From assembly GCA_030549775.1 (NCBI GenBank), contig CM060174.1, positions 54,934,707 through 54,998,706 of the forward strand: a stretch of DNA of 64,000 nt, given 5' to 3'. Positions 8,415 through 21,100 of the stretch are shown one piece after another (the first letter of the stretch is position 1; every line of letters starts with the position of its first letter). A model generated the notes under the pieces. That model saw only the letters and a list, made by a program, of their open reading frames with translations. It made no database searches and was not told the DNA's origin. This DNA comes from Tamarix chinensis (Eukaryota > Streptophyta > Magnoliopsida > Caryophyllales > Tamaricaceae). Both the position numbers and the translations under genes were made by a program.

Positions 8415-10880
8415 CATTTTCAGGCTCCAACTGACTAACCGAGAACATTACTGAATCAGCGTCACTGGTAGATGTTTATGGGTTTATGTGGTTCTTACAT
8501 GTATGTTAACCTGAATTATTATACTTTGATTTTCTTACGTATATTTTTGTTGGAATGTTACACCATATACTTCTGGGTAAAATTATACAGTGGGCATAAA
8601 CCGCTTTTTTCCCCACCAAATACCCCCATGTTTTTGTTTTCTTGCATTCCGTTAAAAATTTGGCTGTTTGTGTTAAACTTTTAATGGTATTCTTATTTTG
8701 CCACTACATGTTCTGATTTTTTTTATTTAACAAATTTCAACTTTCAACCTTCGAACTTCAATTCCAACCTTCCAACTTTAACTAACCCTGAACAATGTTT
8801 TTGAGGAAAAAAATGTTATGAAGTTAATAAAAGAAACAAAAAGAAGAAAGATTAATAGCAAATCTAAGAATAATTAAATAAAACAAGTAAAAAAGATAAT
8901 GAGAAAAACCATAACTTCTATTTCAATCAAAACCACAACCGAAATTCCACCAAACCGACTACTACTACCACCATAAAACTACTAGCCCCACTATAGTGCT
9001 CAAAACACTGCCACTTTTTACATTCCAAATTTGCTAAAATCAACTGCTAGATACCTAATCAACCACCGCCGACTACACATACCAATCTACCAAAGTAACT
9101 ACACACTACCAAATGGTCAACTACATCATACACCAATTGACAATCAAAATCACTGTCAACCACTTAATTGCCACCACCAAATACATTCTTCTTGCAACGG
9201 AACAAGGTAAGGGGATGGGTCGATAGGGAAGGCTAAGTAAGGGAAAATAAAGGGAAGGCCAGGAGAAGAGCCAACGAGATGGGTGGGGAAAAGGAGGAAG
9301 AAGAAGATAAGGGAAGTGAAGGAAAGAGGAAGGAGTGTTGAGAGTTGAGACTATGAAGGAGAAACTGAGCTTGATGTAAATGAAGATGCGAATGGGGTTG
9401 TATTTATAAAGGATATCAGTTGCAATATTAAAAAACTACAATATTTTAAAATAATCAGGTATTTAAAAGTCAATAATTTCTAAATTTCTTTTTGTTTATT
9501 TTAGTGTGTGTGTATATATATATATTTAAAAAATTGAGTTTCTATGATTTTTTTTAACCAATAGGATTTTTTCATAAATCTTGATAAACTATAATAAAAA
9601 AAAACACTTTTAGGTTTTAAAAATAAAAGCTTGAAGTTCTATAAACATTCATTTAAAAAAATAGAATTATATAAAAAGACAGACAAAATTTTAAATTAAA
9701 CTACATCACCGAAAAATTAGAATTAAAAAAATGAATAATTTTAAAGAATAAAAATTAGGTATTGTAATTTATCTATATATAATTTTAAAACATTAAATGC
9801 ATTATGATATTTAATATAAATTTTGTAAAATGAATAATGAATTGTATTTTTATATTAGTAATAATATTTTAAATTTTTTTTATCGTAAGCTATTAATAAA
9901 AGAAGTAAGTTATAAGGGGGCATTTTTATAACCTTGAGATAAAATTTATTTAAAGTAGATGTTATGTTAGTAAAATCAACACAATTTGGACTCAAGGGCA
10001 TGATGTATCGATACACATGTATAGGATGCCATTTGATGCAAAAAAAGTCTATACCCATGCCATTTTATTTTGTCTTATCATGGAGGTATATGATGCAATA
10101 TTATTTATTTTTATTATTATAAATTGCTATAAAGTATTTTCAAATATGCAAAAGTTATCAAAGTAATATCTAAAAGTGTCAGTAAGCATAATTTAATTCT
10201 ATCTGATTATTTGTCAAATAGAGCCTACATATATTTTTAAAAAGCATATGACTACTCTTGAAAAGTTATTTTTTTTCCTTGTTAAAGATTCATTATCACT
10301 TGTATTGGGAATGATGAATACTCTTCTTTAGCCGGAAGGGTCATTTTTTCCACGAAAGTCATCGTTAAGGAGTTGAATATTTGTGGCTCAAACTTTGTTT
10401 TTGATGTTTTGAAGGCCCCTAATATCTTGTTTGGTTTATGGAAATGTAAGGTGGGCATTTATTTCTATTCCACAAAAAAAATTTGAAATTTAATGTGGTG
10501 TCACTACCTACAATAAGTCATTGGTGTTAATTATAAGCACCAACAATTGAAAGTTTTGGTAGAAAAAAGAGGTTTAGGTATTAGTTTTGCTATGTGGATG
10601 ATAGTTTATGTAGATACCTTTTTGGACTCTTGGATCCATGGTATCCCTTTATCTATATTTTAGATATTATAATCAGAGTTAATCTCCAAATCTCCAACTT
10701 GTATTTGCATTTATGAATTCCCTCTCGTTTCTTATTTATCATGTCTTAGATTCTAACTATTTTGCCTTACGATTGACATAAGTATTGTTTGACAAGCTAG
10801 GCTTGTGTCAAGTATGGTGGTAGCACCTAGCTATATTAGTAATATGCTTCCACCGTAAAGAAAACTTTTTTAGCAGTAAA
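8415..10880. other. Gene-free AT-rich stretch
   Basis: No supported gene. 8900-9200 is an A/C-rich stretch with CCACCA words, and 9200-9360 is purine-rich on the plus strand, with a TATTTATAAAGG at about 9410. Together they look like an old reversed LTR fragment, but no termini were found. 9420-10300 is very AT-rich, with a short TG/TA microsatellite near 9508-9526. 10300-10880 shows no recognisable coding sequence. Confidence 0.5.
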
Positions 10881-12181
10881 TTTTTAGGATGTTACAATAC
10901 CAAGCGCAATAGTCTTCCTAATGTTGCTCCAATATAAAGGTGTCTGACATTTGTGCCTATATAGTGCCTCAAAGGATGGCATACCCTATACTGACATAAT
11001 AACTATTGTTGTACAAGAAATCCACTAAATGTAGATGATCCTCCTAAATTCCCTAGAAATCTAAAACATAAGCCTGTAGCATGTCCTCAAGTGTCTAAAT
11101 TTTCCTCTCAGTATGTCCATATGTAGCTAGGTAAAATGTGGTACTTATCATCAACTCCGTGCTCATATCGTCATACAACTTTGCCTAGAATTGAGAAAGG
11201 AATCTTGAATCCCTACCAGAGACTATGTTGATAAGTATACTATGCCTAATCACCACATACCTCATGTAAGCATCAACTAACTAAATCATGCTTCAAGTCA
11301 ACTTCATCAACAAAAAGCTGTTGATTTAGTTAACCAATCAACAATAACCCAAATCACATCGCACTTGTTGTGAGTCCTTAGTAATCCACTCACAAAATTC
11401 ATGGAGTCCCACTTTTATCTTAAAACATTCAACAATAAGACTAACCCTACAATTATGTGGTGCTCTATATTCACCTTTTAATAGGTTAGACATCTTAATA
11501 TGAGCTCTGGTACCTTTTGCTTCATATAAGGTTGTCAATAAACCCGCCTGAGGTTATTGTACAACTTATTCCATCCTGGGTAAACATAATAAGGAGTATA
11601 GTGACCCTCTAAAATTTGTCACTTTAGATGAACACAACTTTGGGATACACATGAGCAAATGCTACCATCCTTATGAATATGAAATCCCTTAGCTTGACTA
11701 TCCTATATCTTTTGTTGAATCCTCTTGAACATAACATCTCCAGGTTGCCCTATCTCAGATCTCATCAAACATAGCCAGTGTTATTGTCAAATTACTCATC
11801 TGGATCTATAAATTACTTTGCTAGATTAGCACTATCCCCATCGCACCAAACTCCTCAATCAAAACTAATTAGCCACAACATAAGAACTTAAGGAATGTAA
11901 TGCTTTCCCAATCAAGGCATCTTCAAAGACATTGACCTAACCCTTGTGGTAGGTTTACTTAATATTATAGTCCTTCGCCAACTCTAACAATCTCCTATGC
12001 CTTATATTTAATTCCTTTTGAGTAAATATATACGTGAGGCCCTTATGGTTGATGAAGAATCTACATCGTTTTCCTATATAAATAGTGCCTCCAAATTTTA
12101 AATGCAAAGATGCTACAGCCAACTCCAAATCATATGTTAAGTAGTTCTGCTCATCCTACTTCAACTAATGAAAAGAGTAAG
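10880..12181 (-). pseudogene. Chromovirus pol relic: RNase H end and integrase
   Basis: On the minus strand from 12181 the translation gives ...YDLELAVASLHLKFGGTIYI, then FINHKGLTYIFTQKELNIRHRRLLELAKDYNI. This is the HKSLKYIFTQKELNLRQRRWLEL block of plant Tekay/Del-type RNase H. Further left, integrase core fragments appear (STTFYLATYGHTERKI at about 11160-11090, corresponding to STAFHPQTDGQSERT, then IQTLEDMLQAYVLDF and HLVDFLYNNSYYVSIG). Every block is broken by stops. This is the distal half of a relic whose proximal half is 16808-17828, on the other side of solo LTR A. Confidence 0.82.
12177..12181 (+). repeat. Target-site duplication of LTR A, left copy
   Basis: GTAAG, identical to 16808-16812. 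Confidence 0.85.
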
Positions 12182-12489
12182 TGTAATACTCAAAAAAAAA
12201 TTTAAAACCTATAGTTTAATAAATAACCCTTTATTTAGGATAAATTAACTTTTAATTCTATTTAAGTTAATTATTTTGTGGATTTATGAGCATATAAAAA
12301 TAGATATAAATATTTAATAAATTAAAATAAGTATTTTGTTATTTTACCATATTCATTTTATTTAAATAATCTTCGAAACTAATATTTTACTAAAATTATC
12401 CTTTTTAAACTAATATATTAAATTATAATAAATTAAATTATCTATCAAAAATATTAAATTCTATTATTCCAAAAATTATTTTATTTTAT

Positions 12490-13738
12490 TCCTCCCTATT
12501 TCCTTTTTTCCTTTTCCCTTCTCCCTTTTCTTCTTTTCTTCTTTTCCTTCTTTTTCCTTTTCTTCTTTTTCCCCTTCGAGCTGCCCGACTTGCTTCCTTT
12601 TCTTCCCCTTTATGCTGGGCCTGACCCACTCCCTTTCCTTCTTTCTCCCCTCACCATTGTCAGGCCGCCTTCCTTCTTTCTTTTCTTCTTTCCTTCTCCC
12701 CGATTGGGCCATCCCAGTTTTTCCTTTCCCCTATCCTTCGCGTGCCGGCTGGCACACTCCCCCTTCCTTCTCCCTCGCTCAGTCGGTCTGCCTTCTTCCC
12801 TTTTCTTCTTCTCCTTCTTCTTCTTCCCTCCTTCCCCGATCGTCGACCATGCTATGTCTACCCTCCTACAACCTACAACTACCACAAACCACTCCCCTTG
12901 CAGCCCTGCTCTCTCCCTCTCTCTCCCTAGTCCCTTTTCTTTCCATTTTCGGACCAAACCCGATCCTACACCCCCAGCCCCGCATGCCTTCTTTTTCCTT
13001 TCTTTCCCTTCCCTATCCCTGTAATTCGCCATCCTACCACCTGCAACCAACCTCCCAGTTGACCACACCTACCTCCCCTCCTCCCCCTCTCCTTTTCTTC
13101 TTTTATTATGCTTCATTTCTTCCCTTCTCGAGCCACACTTCTCCCTTTACCCCATCCCCCATTCTCCCTTCTTCTCATATTCTTTCCTTCCCCTATTTTT
13201 GCTCCGCCACCCTCAACCGCCACTGTTGCCGCCCAACCAACCACCTACACCACCTCTTGCCACCCTCTACTACCTCCCTACACCACCAAGCCACCACCAT
13301 ACACCCCCTACAACCACCCTTCTTCTTCTTCTTATTCTCCCCCTTCTCGCCCTCCACCCTGCACCACCATCGTCCGCTGTCGTTTTGCCTCTTCCGCCAC
13401 CACTAAGGCCACTAATCCACTCCTTGGAACCTCCCCTACCACCCTTACCTCCCTTGGCCAAAACCTAGCCTTGCAGCTCCTCCTTTTCCTTCTTCTTTTC
13501 CCTTCCTTCTTCTCCTCCACCACCCTTGCAACCATTTTTGTAGCCCTATAGCCACTGCCTCCACTGCCTTGAGCCGCCAATCATCCACACTCGACCACCA
13601 CCTACACTTGTACTCCATGCTTGCACCCAGCCTCCACCCTAACTCCTCTCCACAAGCTCTCCATCTAATACCCAAGACCCTAACCAAAACAACACCCCTC
13701 CCTTCTTCCATCTCCCTTTGATCCTTTCTCCCCTTCAT
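12490..13738 (+). repeat. Pyrimidine-strand (C/T-rich) block of LTR A
   Basis: About 1.25 kb in which the plus strand is overwhelmingly C and T, grading from TTCC/TTCTT runs into CCACCACC-type DNA. It creates several overlapping long ORFs (up to 264 codons) rich in Pro, Ser, Leu and Thr. All are explained by composition and none is supported as a gene. Confidence 0.85.
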
Positions 13739-14334
13739 TTTTTTAAAAATAGTTGGTATTTGTATATATTAATTAAGCCTTTGATATAAAAAATTATTCA
13801 TTTGATTTTCTACTTCTATCATGCTCTTTTTTGATATTGTTTTTAGGGATTGATTTTTACTAATCAAAGCTTAAATCTTTAACCGGGGTACTGGTAAGGT
13901 TCGATTTTTGCTAGAAATAAGGTAATCGTTATACCCTACTAAAATGTATGGATATACATATTATAGCACATTAGTGTTTTTAATATGTTTATATTTATGA
14001 TATATGTTGTTAAATATAATGTATTTAGTTGTATGTGTTGATTGATTGATAAAAACAAAATCATGTGTCGTGCAGAAATAATGTGTAAGGAAGGAGCTTT
14101 GTTGTTAATAATAATGTTAAGTGAATATGTGTGATATGATATGCTATAATGTGGTCATTTGGTGCTTAAGTAATGCCAATATGAGCCTCAGGCATTTTGG
14201 TAAATTTGCTTGTGCTAAAGTTGTGGCCTAAATAAGTGAGTGTGATAGGTGCTAATGAGTATTATGATAAATATTAATAGTCGGTGGAGTTGGACGGTGG
14301 ATATGGAGCATGAATATTAATATTTTATGTAGTG

Positions 14335-15320
14335 AGGGTACTTTAGTAAAAGTGGTATAATAAGGGGAAAATGGTAAATTATAAGAGTAAATAGGGTAAA
14401 ATGATAAATGGACAAGAAAGGAGGGCATTTTAGTAATTTTACACAAAAAAGGGATAACTTGGTAATTTTTCAATTAAGAAAGTATTTTTGGTGAATTAAG
14501 TAGAATGGAAAGGGTATTTTGGTAATTATGTAATGTAAAATGGTAAAATGATAATTTGGTGCAAATGAAGGGTATTTTGTTAATTATATAATGTAAAAGG
14601 GTAAAATGACAATTTGGTGCAAATGAAGGGTATTTTAGTAATTATGTAATTTAAAAGGGTAAAATGGTAATTGGTGTAAAGGAAGGGTATTTTGGTAGGT
14701 ATGTAAAGTAAATGGGTAAAATGGTAATTTGGTGTAAAGGAAGGGTATTTTGGTAATTATATAAAGTAAAGGGATAATACGGTAATTTGGTAAAAAGGAA
14801 AGGGGTATTTTGGGTAATTTGTAGAAAGAGGGGTAAAATGGTAATTATAATAATGAAGAAGGGCAATTTGGTAATTTATCCAATTAAAAGGGATAATTTG
14901 GTAATTATAATAATAAAAAATGGTAAAATAGTAACTATAATAATGAAGAAGAGTAATTTATTAAATTACCCAACCAAAAGGGGTAATTTGGTAATTATAA
15001 TAATGAAGAAGTGTAATTTGGTAATTTTAATAATGAAGAGGGACAATTTGGTAATTTAACCAACTAAGAGGGCAATTTGGTAATTTAATAAATAAGAAGG
15101 GCAATTTGGTAATATGATCAACTGAAAGGGAAACTTGGTAAATTTAATAAGTATGGAGGATAATTTGGTAATCTAACACACGTAAGGGACAATTTGGTAA
15201 TTATGTAACATGGAAGGTAATATGGTAAATTGGCTAATAAAAAGGGGTGACTCGGTAGTTTAACAAAGATGGGACATTTCAGTAATTTTGTAAGGATGAT
15301 GGAAGTAAATCAGTAACTTG
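14335..15320 (+). repeat. Degenerate GGTAA array of LTR A
   Basis: About 1 kb of irregular units of 18-35 bp built on GGGTAAAATGGTAATTTGG. The spacing varies and units often start with an AATGAAGAAGGG-type phrase. The same array type occurs in LTR B at 48575-49460. Confidence 0.85.
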
Positions 15321-15729
15321 TGTTTGACACTTCAATGGATTAAATGAGTTTCATAACAAGACACAAGTAATATTGAATAATAAGATAAGGGTATTTGATA
15401 AGTAGGGAGCATTACAAAAATAAGGCATGACTTAAGGTTGGATGGATAAATAAAGGGAGGGGGTGATATAGTGTTATATCATAATTATGCAAGGGGTGCC
15501 TGGTTAGTAAGTGTGCATGGAAATATGTGTTAGATATGTTTGAAGTATGTATTAGGGTTTTGTGTATGCTATGATCCTTGATATGGAATGCTTGATTCTA
15601 TAGCCAATATATCTTTGTATCTCTAGATTTGTGACCTTTCCCTTTCCCTTGAATTGAATAAATAGACCTTTAAATAAGACTTGAATAAAGTGTTAATTAT
15701 GTAAATGGAAAGATTATTGAGCGGGGCCC

Positions 15730-16072
15730 AGACCGGCCCACCGGCGAATAATAGTGGTTAGGTGCAAGATGCCTTAAAGACCGGTCCACTAGTGAATAAT
15801 AGTGGTTATGTGCGTTCTTCCCTATATGTTTTCGGTCCACTAGCTACAATAGTAGGGGATCCTGAGCTCAATAAACCAAATGTTGGATATTAATAAAGTA
15901 TGGAAAGACATTAATCACTTACATTGGAACACCATGTGAGTGGGGACCAGATCAGTCCACCGACGAATAATAGTGGCTAGGTGTAGAGAGTCCTAAAGAC
16001 TAATCCACCGGCAAATAATAGTGGTTAAGTGCGTGTTTCCCTATATGTTTTTGATCCACTGGCTATAATAGT
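15730..16072 (+). repeat. GGTCCACCGG/GAATAATAGTGG motif cluster, LTR A
   Basis: Six copies of a roughly 25-bp motif (a GGTCCACCGG-like half followed by GAATAATAGTGG or CTATAATAGTGG) in two three-copy modules. The modules are separated by a spacer containing GAGCTCAATAAACCAAATG. Equivalent clusters occur in B, C and D. Confidence 0.88.
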
Positions 16073-16660
16073 GGAATTCCTGTACTCACATGGATATAAT
16101 TCAAATACAATGGTTAAATAATGATTAATTAATGGCTTAAGATTGAAATACTGATTTCACATTATGATCCATTGATATAGCATGAGTTTGGCTTCAGTGC
16201 TTATCCTTACTTGGTATGTGACAAATTTGCTAAGTATATGGATTTTATGTTATGTATTTTCTTATTATATGTGATGTTGCCTTGTGTATTATCCCGTATG
16301 TTATTATTCTACATAGTTTTTGTATTATGTATTGCACGCGTGCCTGCTTTTCAATTTTGTTTAAAGGGGTTACTAGCTCGGACCATAGTATTGAAGGATT
16401 CTATTTATAAACCCCTGCCTATTTAATGGGTAGTGTCCATGCAAGCATTTTTCAAGTGGGTAACGAAAAAGAGCATAAGGATTATCCGGGAACCTTTTAG
16501 GGTCTCGCTCATTCACTTCTTATTTCCTTGTTTAAGTTTAATCCTTATTTTTGTAACTACCATTAGTGTTTTTTTAATCCTTTGTAACGTCTTTAATGCG
16601 CTACTCTGATTTAAATGAAAATGAATTTGTGTGAATCGTATAGTGTTTCTTTTAGCCTTA

Positions 16661-16708
16661 ACACTTGGTACTAGAACACTAGTAGGAAGCCGGTTTAGTA
16701 CTAAGTGT
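16661..16708 (+). repeat. 3' hairpin of LTR A
   Basis: Inverted arms ACACTTGGTACTA (16661-16673) and TAGTACTAAGTGT (16696-16708) pair over 13 bp with one G-T mismatch, about 100 bp before the LTR end. B and C have the equivalent hairpin at the same relative place. Confidence 0.75.
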
Positions 16709-16807
16709 AACAGTAATATCCCCAAAATTCACGCTTTTACGAGTTTTGCTTCTGCTAATTTTTATTTCAAATGAAATTTTTTAATAGTGAATTATGGGGG
16801 TGTTACA

Positions 16808-16812
16808 GTAAG
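16808..16812 (+). repeat. Target-site duplication of LTR A, right copy
   Basis: GTAAG, identical to 12177-12181. Confidence 0.85.
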
Positions 16813-17828
16813 TGATTACTTTACCATGTTATATCATCATACAAGCTATTATAGTTTGATGTGTCATTATAAACCTCAAATCCGTCTAATCCTAATGATA
16901 GAGTCAAAACTGGTGCTGTATTTAAATGTCACTTCAACTCTTGAAATACACATTCACATGTATCATCCCACCATAATCTCCTAGTATTCTTTAGAAGGTT
17001 CATTAAGGGATGTGTTACCTTCGAGAAGTCTTGCACAAAATGCCTATAGCACTTGACCAGACCCAAAAAACTACAAACCTCAAAAGTGCTAGTGACTGCC
17101 TTCCACTTTGTAACTGTGATAATCTTTGTCTGATCCATGGAATCTCCTCCCATGGACACTGCATATCCCAAAAAAGACAACCTCTTAAAGCCAGAACTCA
17201 CACTTGAACAGTCTAGCATACAACCTAGGCTCTCTAAAGAGTGATAAAGTAGTGCAAAGATATTGGTTGAGGAAATGCCAAAAAATTCTCATCATCAAAT
17301 TTATAAATATAGTAGGCATATTGGTAAGCCCAAAAAATATCAGTGTGAACTCATAGTACCCATACTACATCTTAAAGGTCATATTTATGATGCTCGCCTC
17401 CATAATACGTAGTTGGTAATAACTAGACCTGAAGTCGATTTTCGAAAAGATCTCAATACCTCGAAAATGGTCAAATAAATTATCGATTTTTAAAAGTAGA
17501 TATTAGTTTTTTACATCAACTAGTTTAGACTCTGATAATCTTTACACAAATGAAGACTCCTATTTTTCTTAACAAAAAGAATCGGTACTTTTCAGAAAGA
17601 TATATTAAGTGGATATATTTGTGGACATTCTATAAGGTGTTTTAGAAACTAAGTCCGCCCCTAGTCCTAATTTGATGATGTCAGGATCGTATATGACACC
17701 ACACCTAATATTCCCCTTGAAAGATATATTAGAAAAGTCCCACACAACTAGAATATCATTTAATAACGACGCGTTCTTGTTTAGTGCACAGAAGAGCAAA
17801 GGCAAGGACTGCATTATTGCTTGGAATT
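16808..17828 (-). pseudogene. Chromovirus pol relic: RT and start of RNase H
   Basis: The minus strand from about 17828 reads ILVVWDFSNI and LGLGADLVSKTPYRMS (the protease-RT linker), then RT fragments (YGYYEFTLIFFGLTNMPTIF; FLGYAVSMGGDSMDQTKI; VCSFLGLVKCYRHFVQDFSK). The RNase H start follows (VFQELK, then TAPVLTLSLG and FEVYNDTSNYNS), cut at 16808 by LTR A. Stops and small frame changes are frequent. No gag or intact protease was found beyond 17828, where the DUF3326 gene's 5' flank begins. Confidence 0.85.
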
Positions 17829-18015
17829 TTCGTGTGGATTAAAAATCATGGTTACAAAAACTTCGACGGTCGACGCTTCTCAGACTGATCCAGATTTCCA
17901 CCGTTTTCCTCTTCGTCACTTGTCCCTGTCTAACGTGTCGACTGCTGAGTTAACTGGACACGGGTCTTATCCCATTGGTCGTGCCCTTACGAGTTACGAA
18001 TGTTCCTAGCCGAAA
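17829..18015 (+). promoter_or_regulatory. 5' flank and presumed 5' leader of the DUF3326 gene
   Basis: Only about 190 bp separate the recognisable gypsy relic from the start codon. I see no clear TATA box. An upstream open frame from 17821 runs in the same phase as the gene and ends at a TAG (18007-18009), six bases before the ATG at 18016. If transcription starts above 17848, a start at ATG 17848 in that frame would act as a short upstream ORF. The promoter either lies in this short stretch or extends into retroelement DNA. Confidence 0.4.
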
Positions 18016-18147
18016 ATGAAAATGGCGCTCTTTCACCCAAGACCTTGGTCTAACTCACTTACCATCAGTCATTCCGTTCCCATATTGCAGCCACATGTTG
18101 TAGCCCCACGAGTCTTCACTTGCTACAATTCTTCCCTCCCGAACAAG
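18016..18147 (+). CDS. DUF3326 gene exon 1 (transit peptide)
   Basis: 44 codons ending AACAAG before a donor GTAATT. It encodes the presumed transit peptide. The ORF continues into intron 1 to an in-frame TAG (18250-18252), which is part of the acceptor TATGTAG. Confidence 0.82.
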
Positions 18148-21100
18148 GTAATTTCTGCAATTATTATTAGTGCACGGTCGATTAGCTACTCTTCGTGGTG
18201 CATTTATTTCATGCAGCTTGTTGTTTTTGTCCCTATGGCTTTTCATATGTAGTTCAAAAGACCATACACGAGCGTCATGATCGTACCGACGGGTGTAGGC
18301 GCTGCAATTGGTGGTTATGCAGGTGATGCTTTGCCTGTTGCTCGTGCTCTATCCTCAGTGGTCGACTGCCTCATTTCTCACCCCAACGTAATATCTCTCT
18401 CTCATCATCCCTAAAGATTTTGCACATCATCGAGTTGTTCCTGTAATTTCATGTATTGAGAACGGCATTCATTAGTCTCGAGTCTCAACTCCACGCAATG
18501 GTTGGAATATGAGAAGACCCAAAACTTAAATGAACTATATGTGAATGTAGATACTCCGTCCGTCAGTTTTTCTGCAATAGATGTTGCCAGTATTTTCATA
18601 GCAAATTCTGACCATTAATATCTTTTCATAAAAACTATGCAAAAATAATACTATAATTTTTTTTTTGAATACGAATATAATAATTACATTTTTAATTTAT
18701 AATGTATTATGATTTGAGAAAAATTAATGGTCAAAGTTTGCTATCTTGACATCTATTAGAAAAAGGGAGTAGAATTTTGATACAGTTTGGTGGCATTTAT
18801 TGGAAAAAAAACACATGATCTAATGGGGTCACTGTAACTAGTTCTATGGACTTGTCAACCAGTATCCTTTGAGTGACATGTGATATTTTTTATAGGTTGT
18901 TCTTGGTAGTCAACCCTGGATTTAACTGGTTGGATTTTCTTCCTTGAAATGGAATAATTAAACTAGGAGCATGATTTGATATGGAATTCATTCAATTTTT
19001 TCCTGTTATCAAGAGAACATGGACTATGAATCCAATTTTTAGAATTTTGGATTGCAAATGGGTTTCTATTTTTCATTTCAAATGGCTACACTTTCTTGTT
19101 TACTAGTTTTGGCAATTTACATTTCAAATGTAATATATTGCCTTCTATTATTAAAGTAAGTTATTTATCAATTTGCAAAAACATTTAGGAGCTAATAAAT
19201 TTGTCTTTAATATTTCAATTTTCCAATTGTAGTTGGAAAATAACATAACAATAATTGCATAGAAGAAACAATAGAAAAAACTAAGATAAAATGAAAAGTA
19301 GGTTTGACTTTTAAAGTCACCTTTGATTTGAAACAAAAAGTTATACATAAAAATAACTTCCTTCTAAAAATGGAGGATACAATACATAATCGGGTGTAAC
19401 AATCTATACAAAAGAAGGAATGTATTCATGAGAAGGCAAAATAATGAGAATAATTAATAACGAACAATTTAGTAATAATTATAAATCAGAAAATTATAAC
19501 AATAACTGGGCGTACACATCTGTATGAAACTTTAGGAATGTCTTATATAAAATGACAATAGTTTTATAATTTAAACTTATTACTTAAATATATTCTTGTA
19601 AAAATAACGTCTCACTCTTGGGTTGATGTTAAATAGCAAGTAGCAAAGCTAACCTAATTTGGAAGGTTGATTACTTATTATCATGTGAAACATACAAATA
19701 AACACATAAAGGAAAAGCCAAGTCATCAACGCATAAGTTAAACATAAATGCTAGCAGTTTAAGTATCATATATTAACCATATAGATTATATTCTTGTGTA
19801 TTTAATTTAATATGCAATAGTTAGTTTTGGTGGTACTTTTGTAGTTTCATTCTTTGATTTTTTATAGTTTTGATTTATGCCTCTTTTAGAAAGCACTAAT
19901 CAACAATTCATTATTTTACTGCAAGCATCAATGTTGACTCATGTTTCTCTTTTGAAATGTCCATTTTTTTTTCTTATGTATTGATTTTGTCTTGACTTGA
20001 CTTTGCTGCGATTATATCATCTAATTATTAGGGTTATGTGGTATTAATGATGCCCCATTTAATACTAGTTGTGTAGAATGGGAGGGGAAATTTGTAGCTT
20101 GAAATAGAAGCCACGTTGTGTGTGTGTGTGTTACATTGTGGCATAATTTAAGAAGCTATGAAACCTGATTTAGAATTAGGGTTTTATAGGTTAAGAGAAT
20201 TCTTCATGCGTGAAGAGTTAGGAGGTCGAAATCTCAAGATTAAGAATTCTTGTAGAATTTAGACATTTCATTTACATTGTATTATACACACAAAGGTTTT
20301 TTGTTGCTGCCTAAATTTCAACCATAAAAGATAATAGTTATATGTTTGATTGATGATTTACAAAATGTGTTTATCATAGGAAGAGAGAATGGAGGAAGTA
20401 GTTACAAAATGAGAGAGAAGAGAGAAGGAGGGAGAAGAGTGAGTGTAACCTATGTGCACGACAATTTGATTGAGTCCCTCCTTATTGAATGAGGAGTCCC
20501 TCTATTTATAGGGGAGTAGAAAGTCTAAATGGGCCTTTTCTTATGGCCCCATAGACTATTACATTTAAGCATATGCATATGAAAATCCACTACATAGTGA
20601 CCATCACTCTCATCGCTCAAATAAGAGTTGATGTTGCATTGGATTGGGTAATGAAATCTACATAGTGACCAACACTCTCATTGCTTAGATAAGAGTTGAT
20701 GTTGCATTGGATTGGGTAATGAAGTCGATGTTGATGTTGAACCTAAGCTGGTAATGAACAAAATTCATTGATGAACTAAATTTGATATCCCTTTTGCTGG
20801 AATTATGAATTGGAGTTGATGTTGCTTTAGCAAGCAAGATGAATCAACGTTGATGTTGCTTTAGCTAACACCATGAGACTTTGAAGGAACAGATGGTACC
20901 TATGGCCAAGATAAGGGGTGCTACCCTTGGCAAATATAAGGTAGATTTGAAGGAATAATATGCTTGACAAATCTAAGGTAAACTTGAGTATAGTAACTAG
21001 GGTTCAACTAGAAGGTGTGATAGCCTTTGCTTGTTGGTTTGGGGAGATAATCTTGGTACCCTAGCCAAATGAACTTTGATGTGATTGCAAGTAGACCCAT

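Larger units (their letters stand above)
12182..16807 (+). mobile_element. Solo LTR A (4.6 kb, giant-LTR family, A/B subfamily)
   Basis: The sequence starts TGTAATACTC and ends GGGGGTGTTACA. It has perfect 5-bp flanks GTAAG, which define a single LTR with no internal region, the product of LTR-LTR recombination. It sits in an old chromovirus RNase H gene, which reads on smoothly across the two flanks. Modules in order: AT-rich start, pyrimidine block, GGTAA-type array, a cluster of GAATAATAGTGG motifs and a 3' hairpin. The same plan recurs in B, C and D. The termini resemble Tekay/Del chromovirus LTRs, but the lineage is an inference because no internal domain is attached. The long Pro/Ser-rich ORFs in it are compositional. 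Confidence 0.9.

Noticed and set aside
12612..13406. Long plus-strand ORFs (up to 264 codons) encoding Pro/Ser/Leu-rich proteins
   Set aside because: They lie inside the pyrimidine-rich LTR A block. Several overlapping frames on both strands are open at once, so composition explains them. The same applies at 46793-47702, 52540-53854 and 60641-61218.
14335..15320. Considered whether the regular GGTAA units are a CRISPR-like or satellite array
   Set aside because: Units vary in length and have no unique spacers. The array is inside an LTR with defined ends in a plant genome.
17821..18009. 62-codon ORF upstream of the DUF3326 start, considered as an N-terminal extension
   Set aside because: A TAG at 18007-18009 separates it from the gene, and the sequence after the downstream ATG already gives a plausible transit peptide. 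Kept only as a possible uORF.
20116..20131. Short TG microsatellite, and others at 28727, 33340, 56965, 57227 and 58777
   Set aside because: Ordinary simple repeats, mentioned only in the stretch descriptions.
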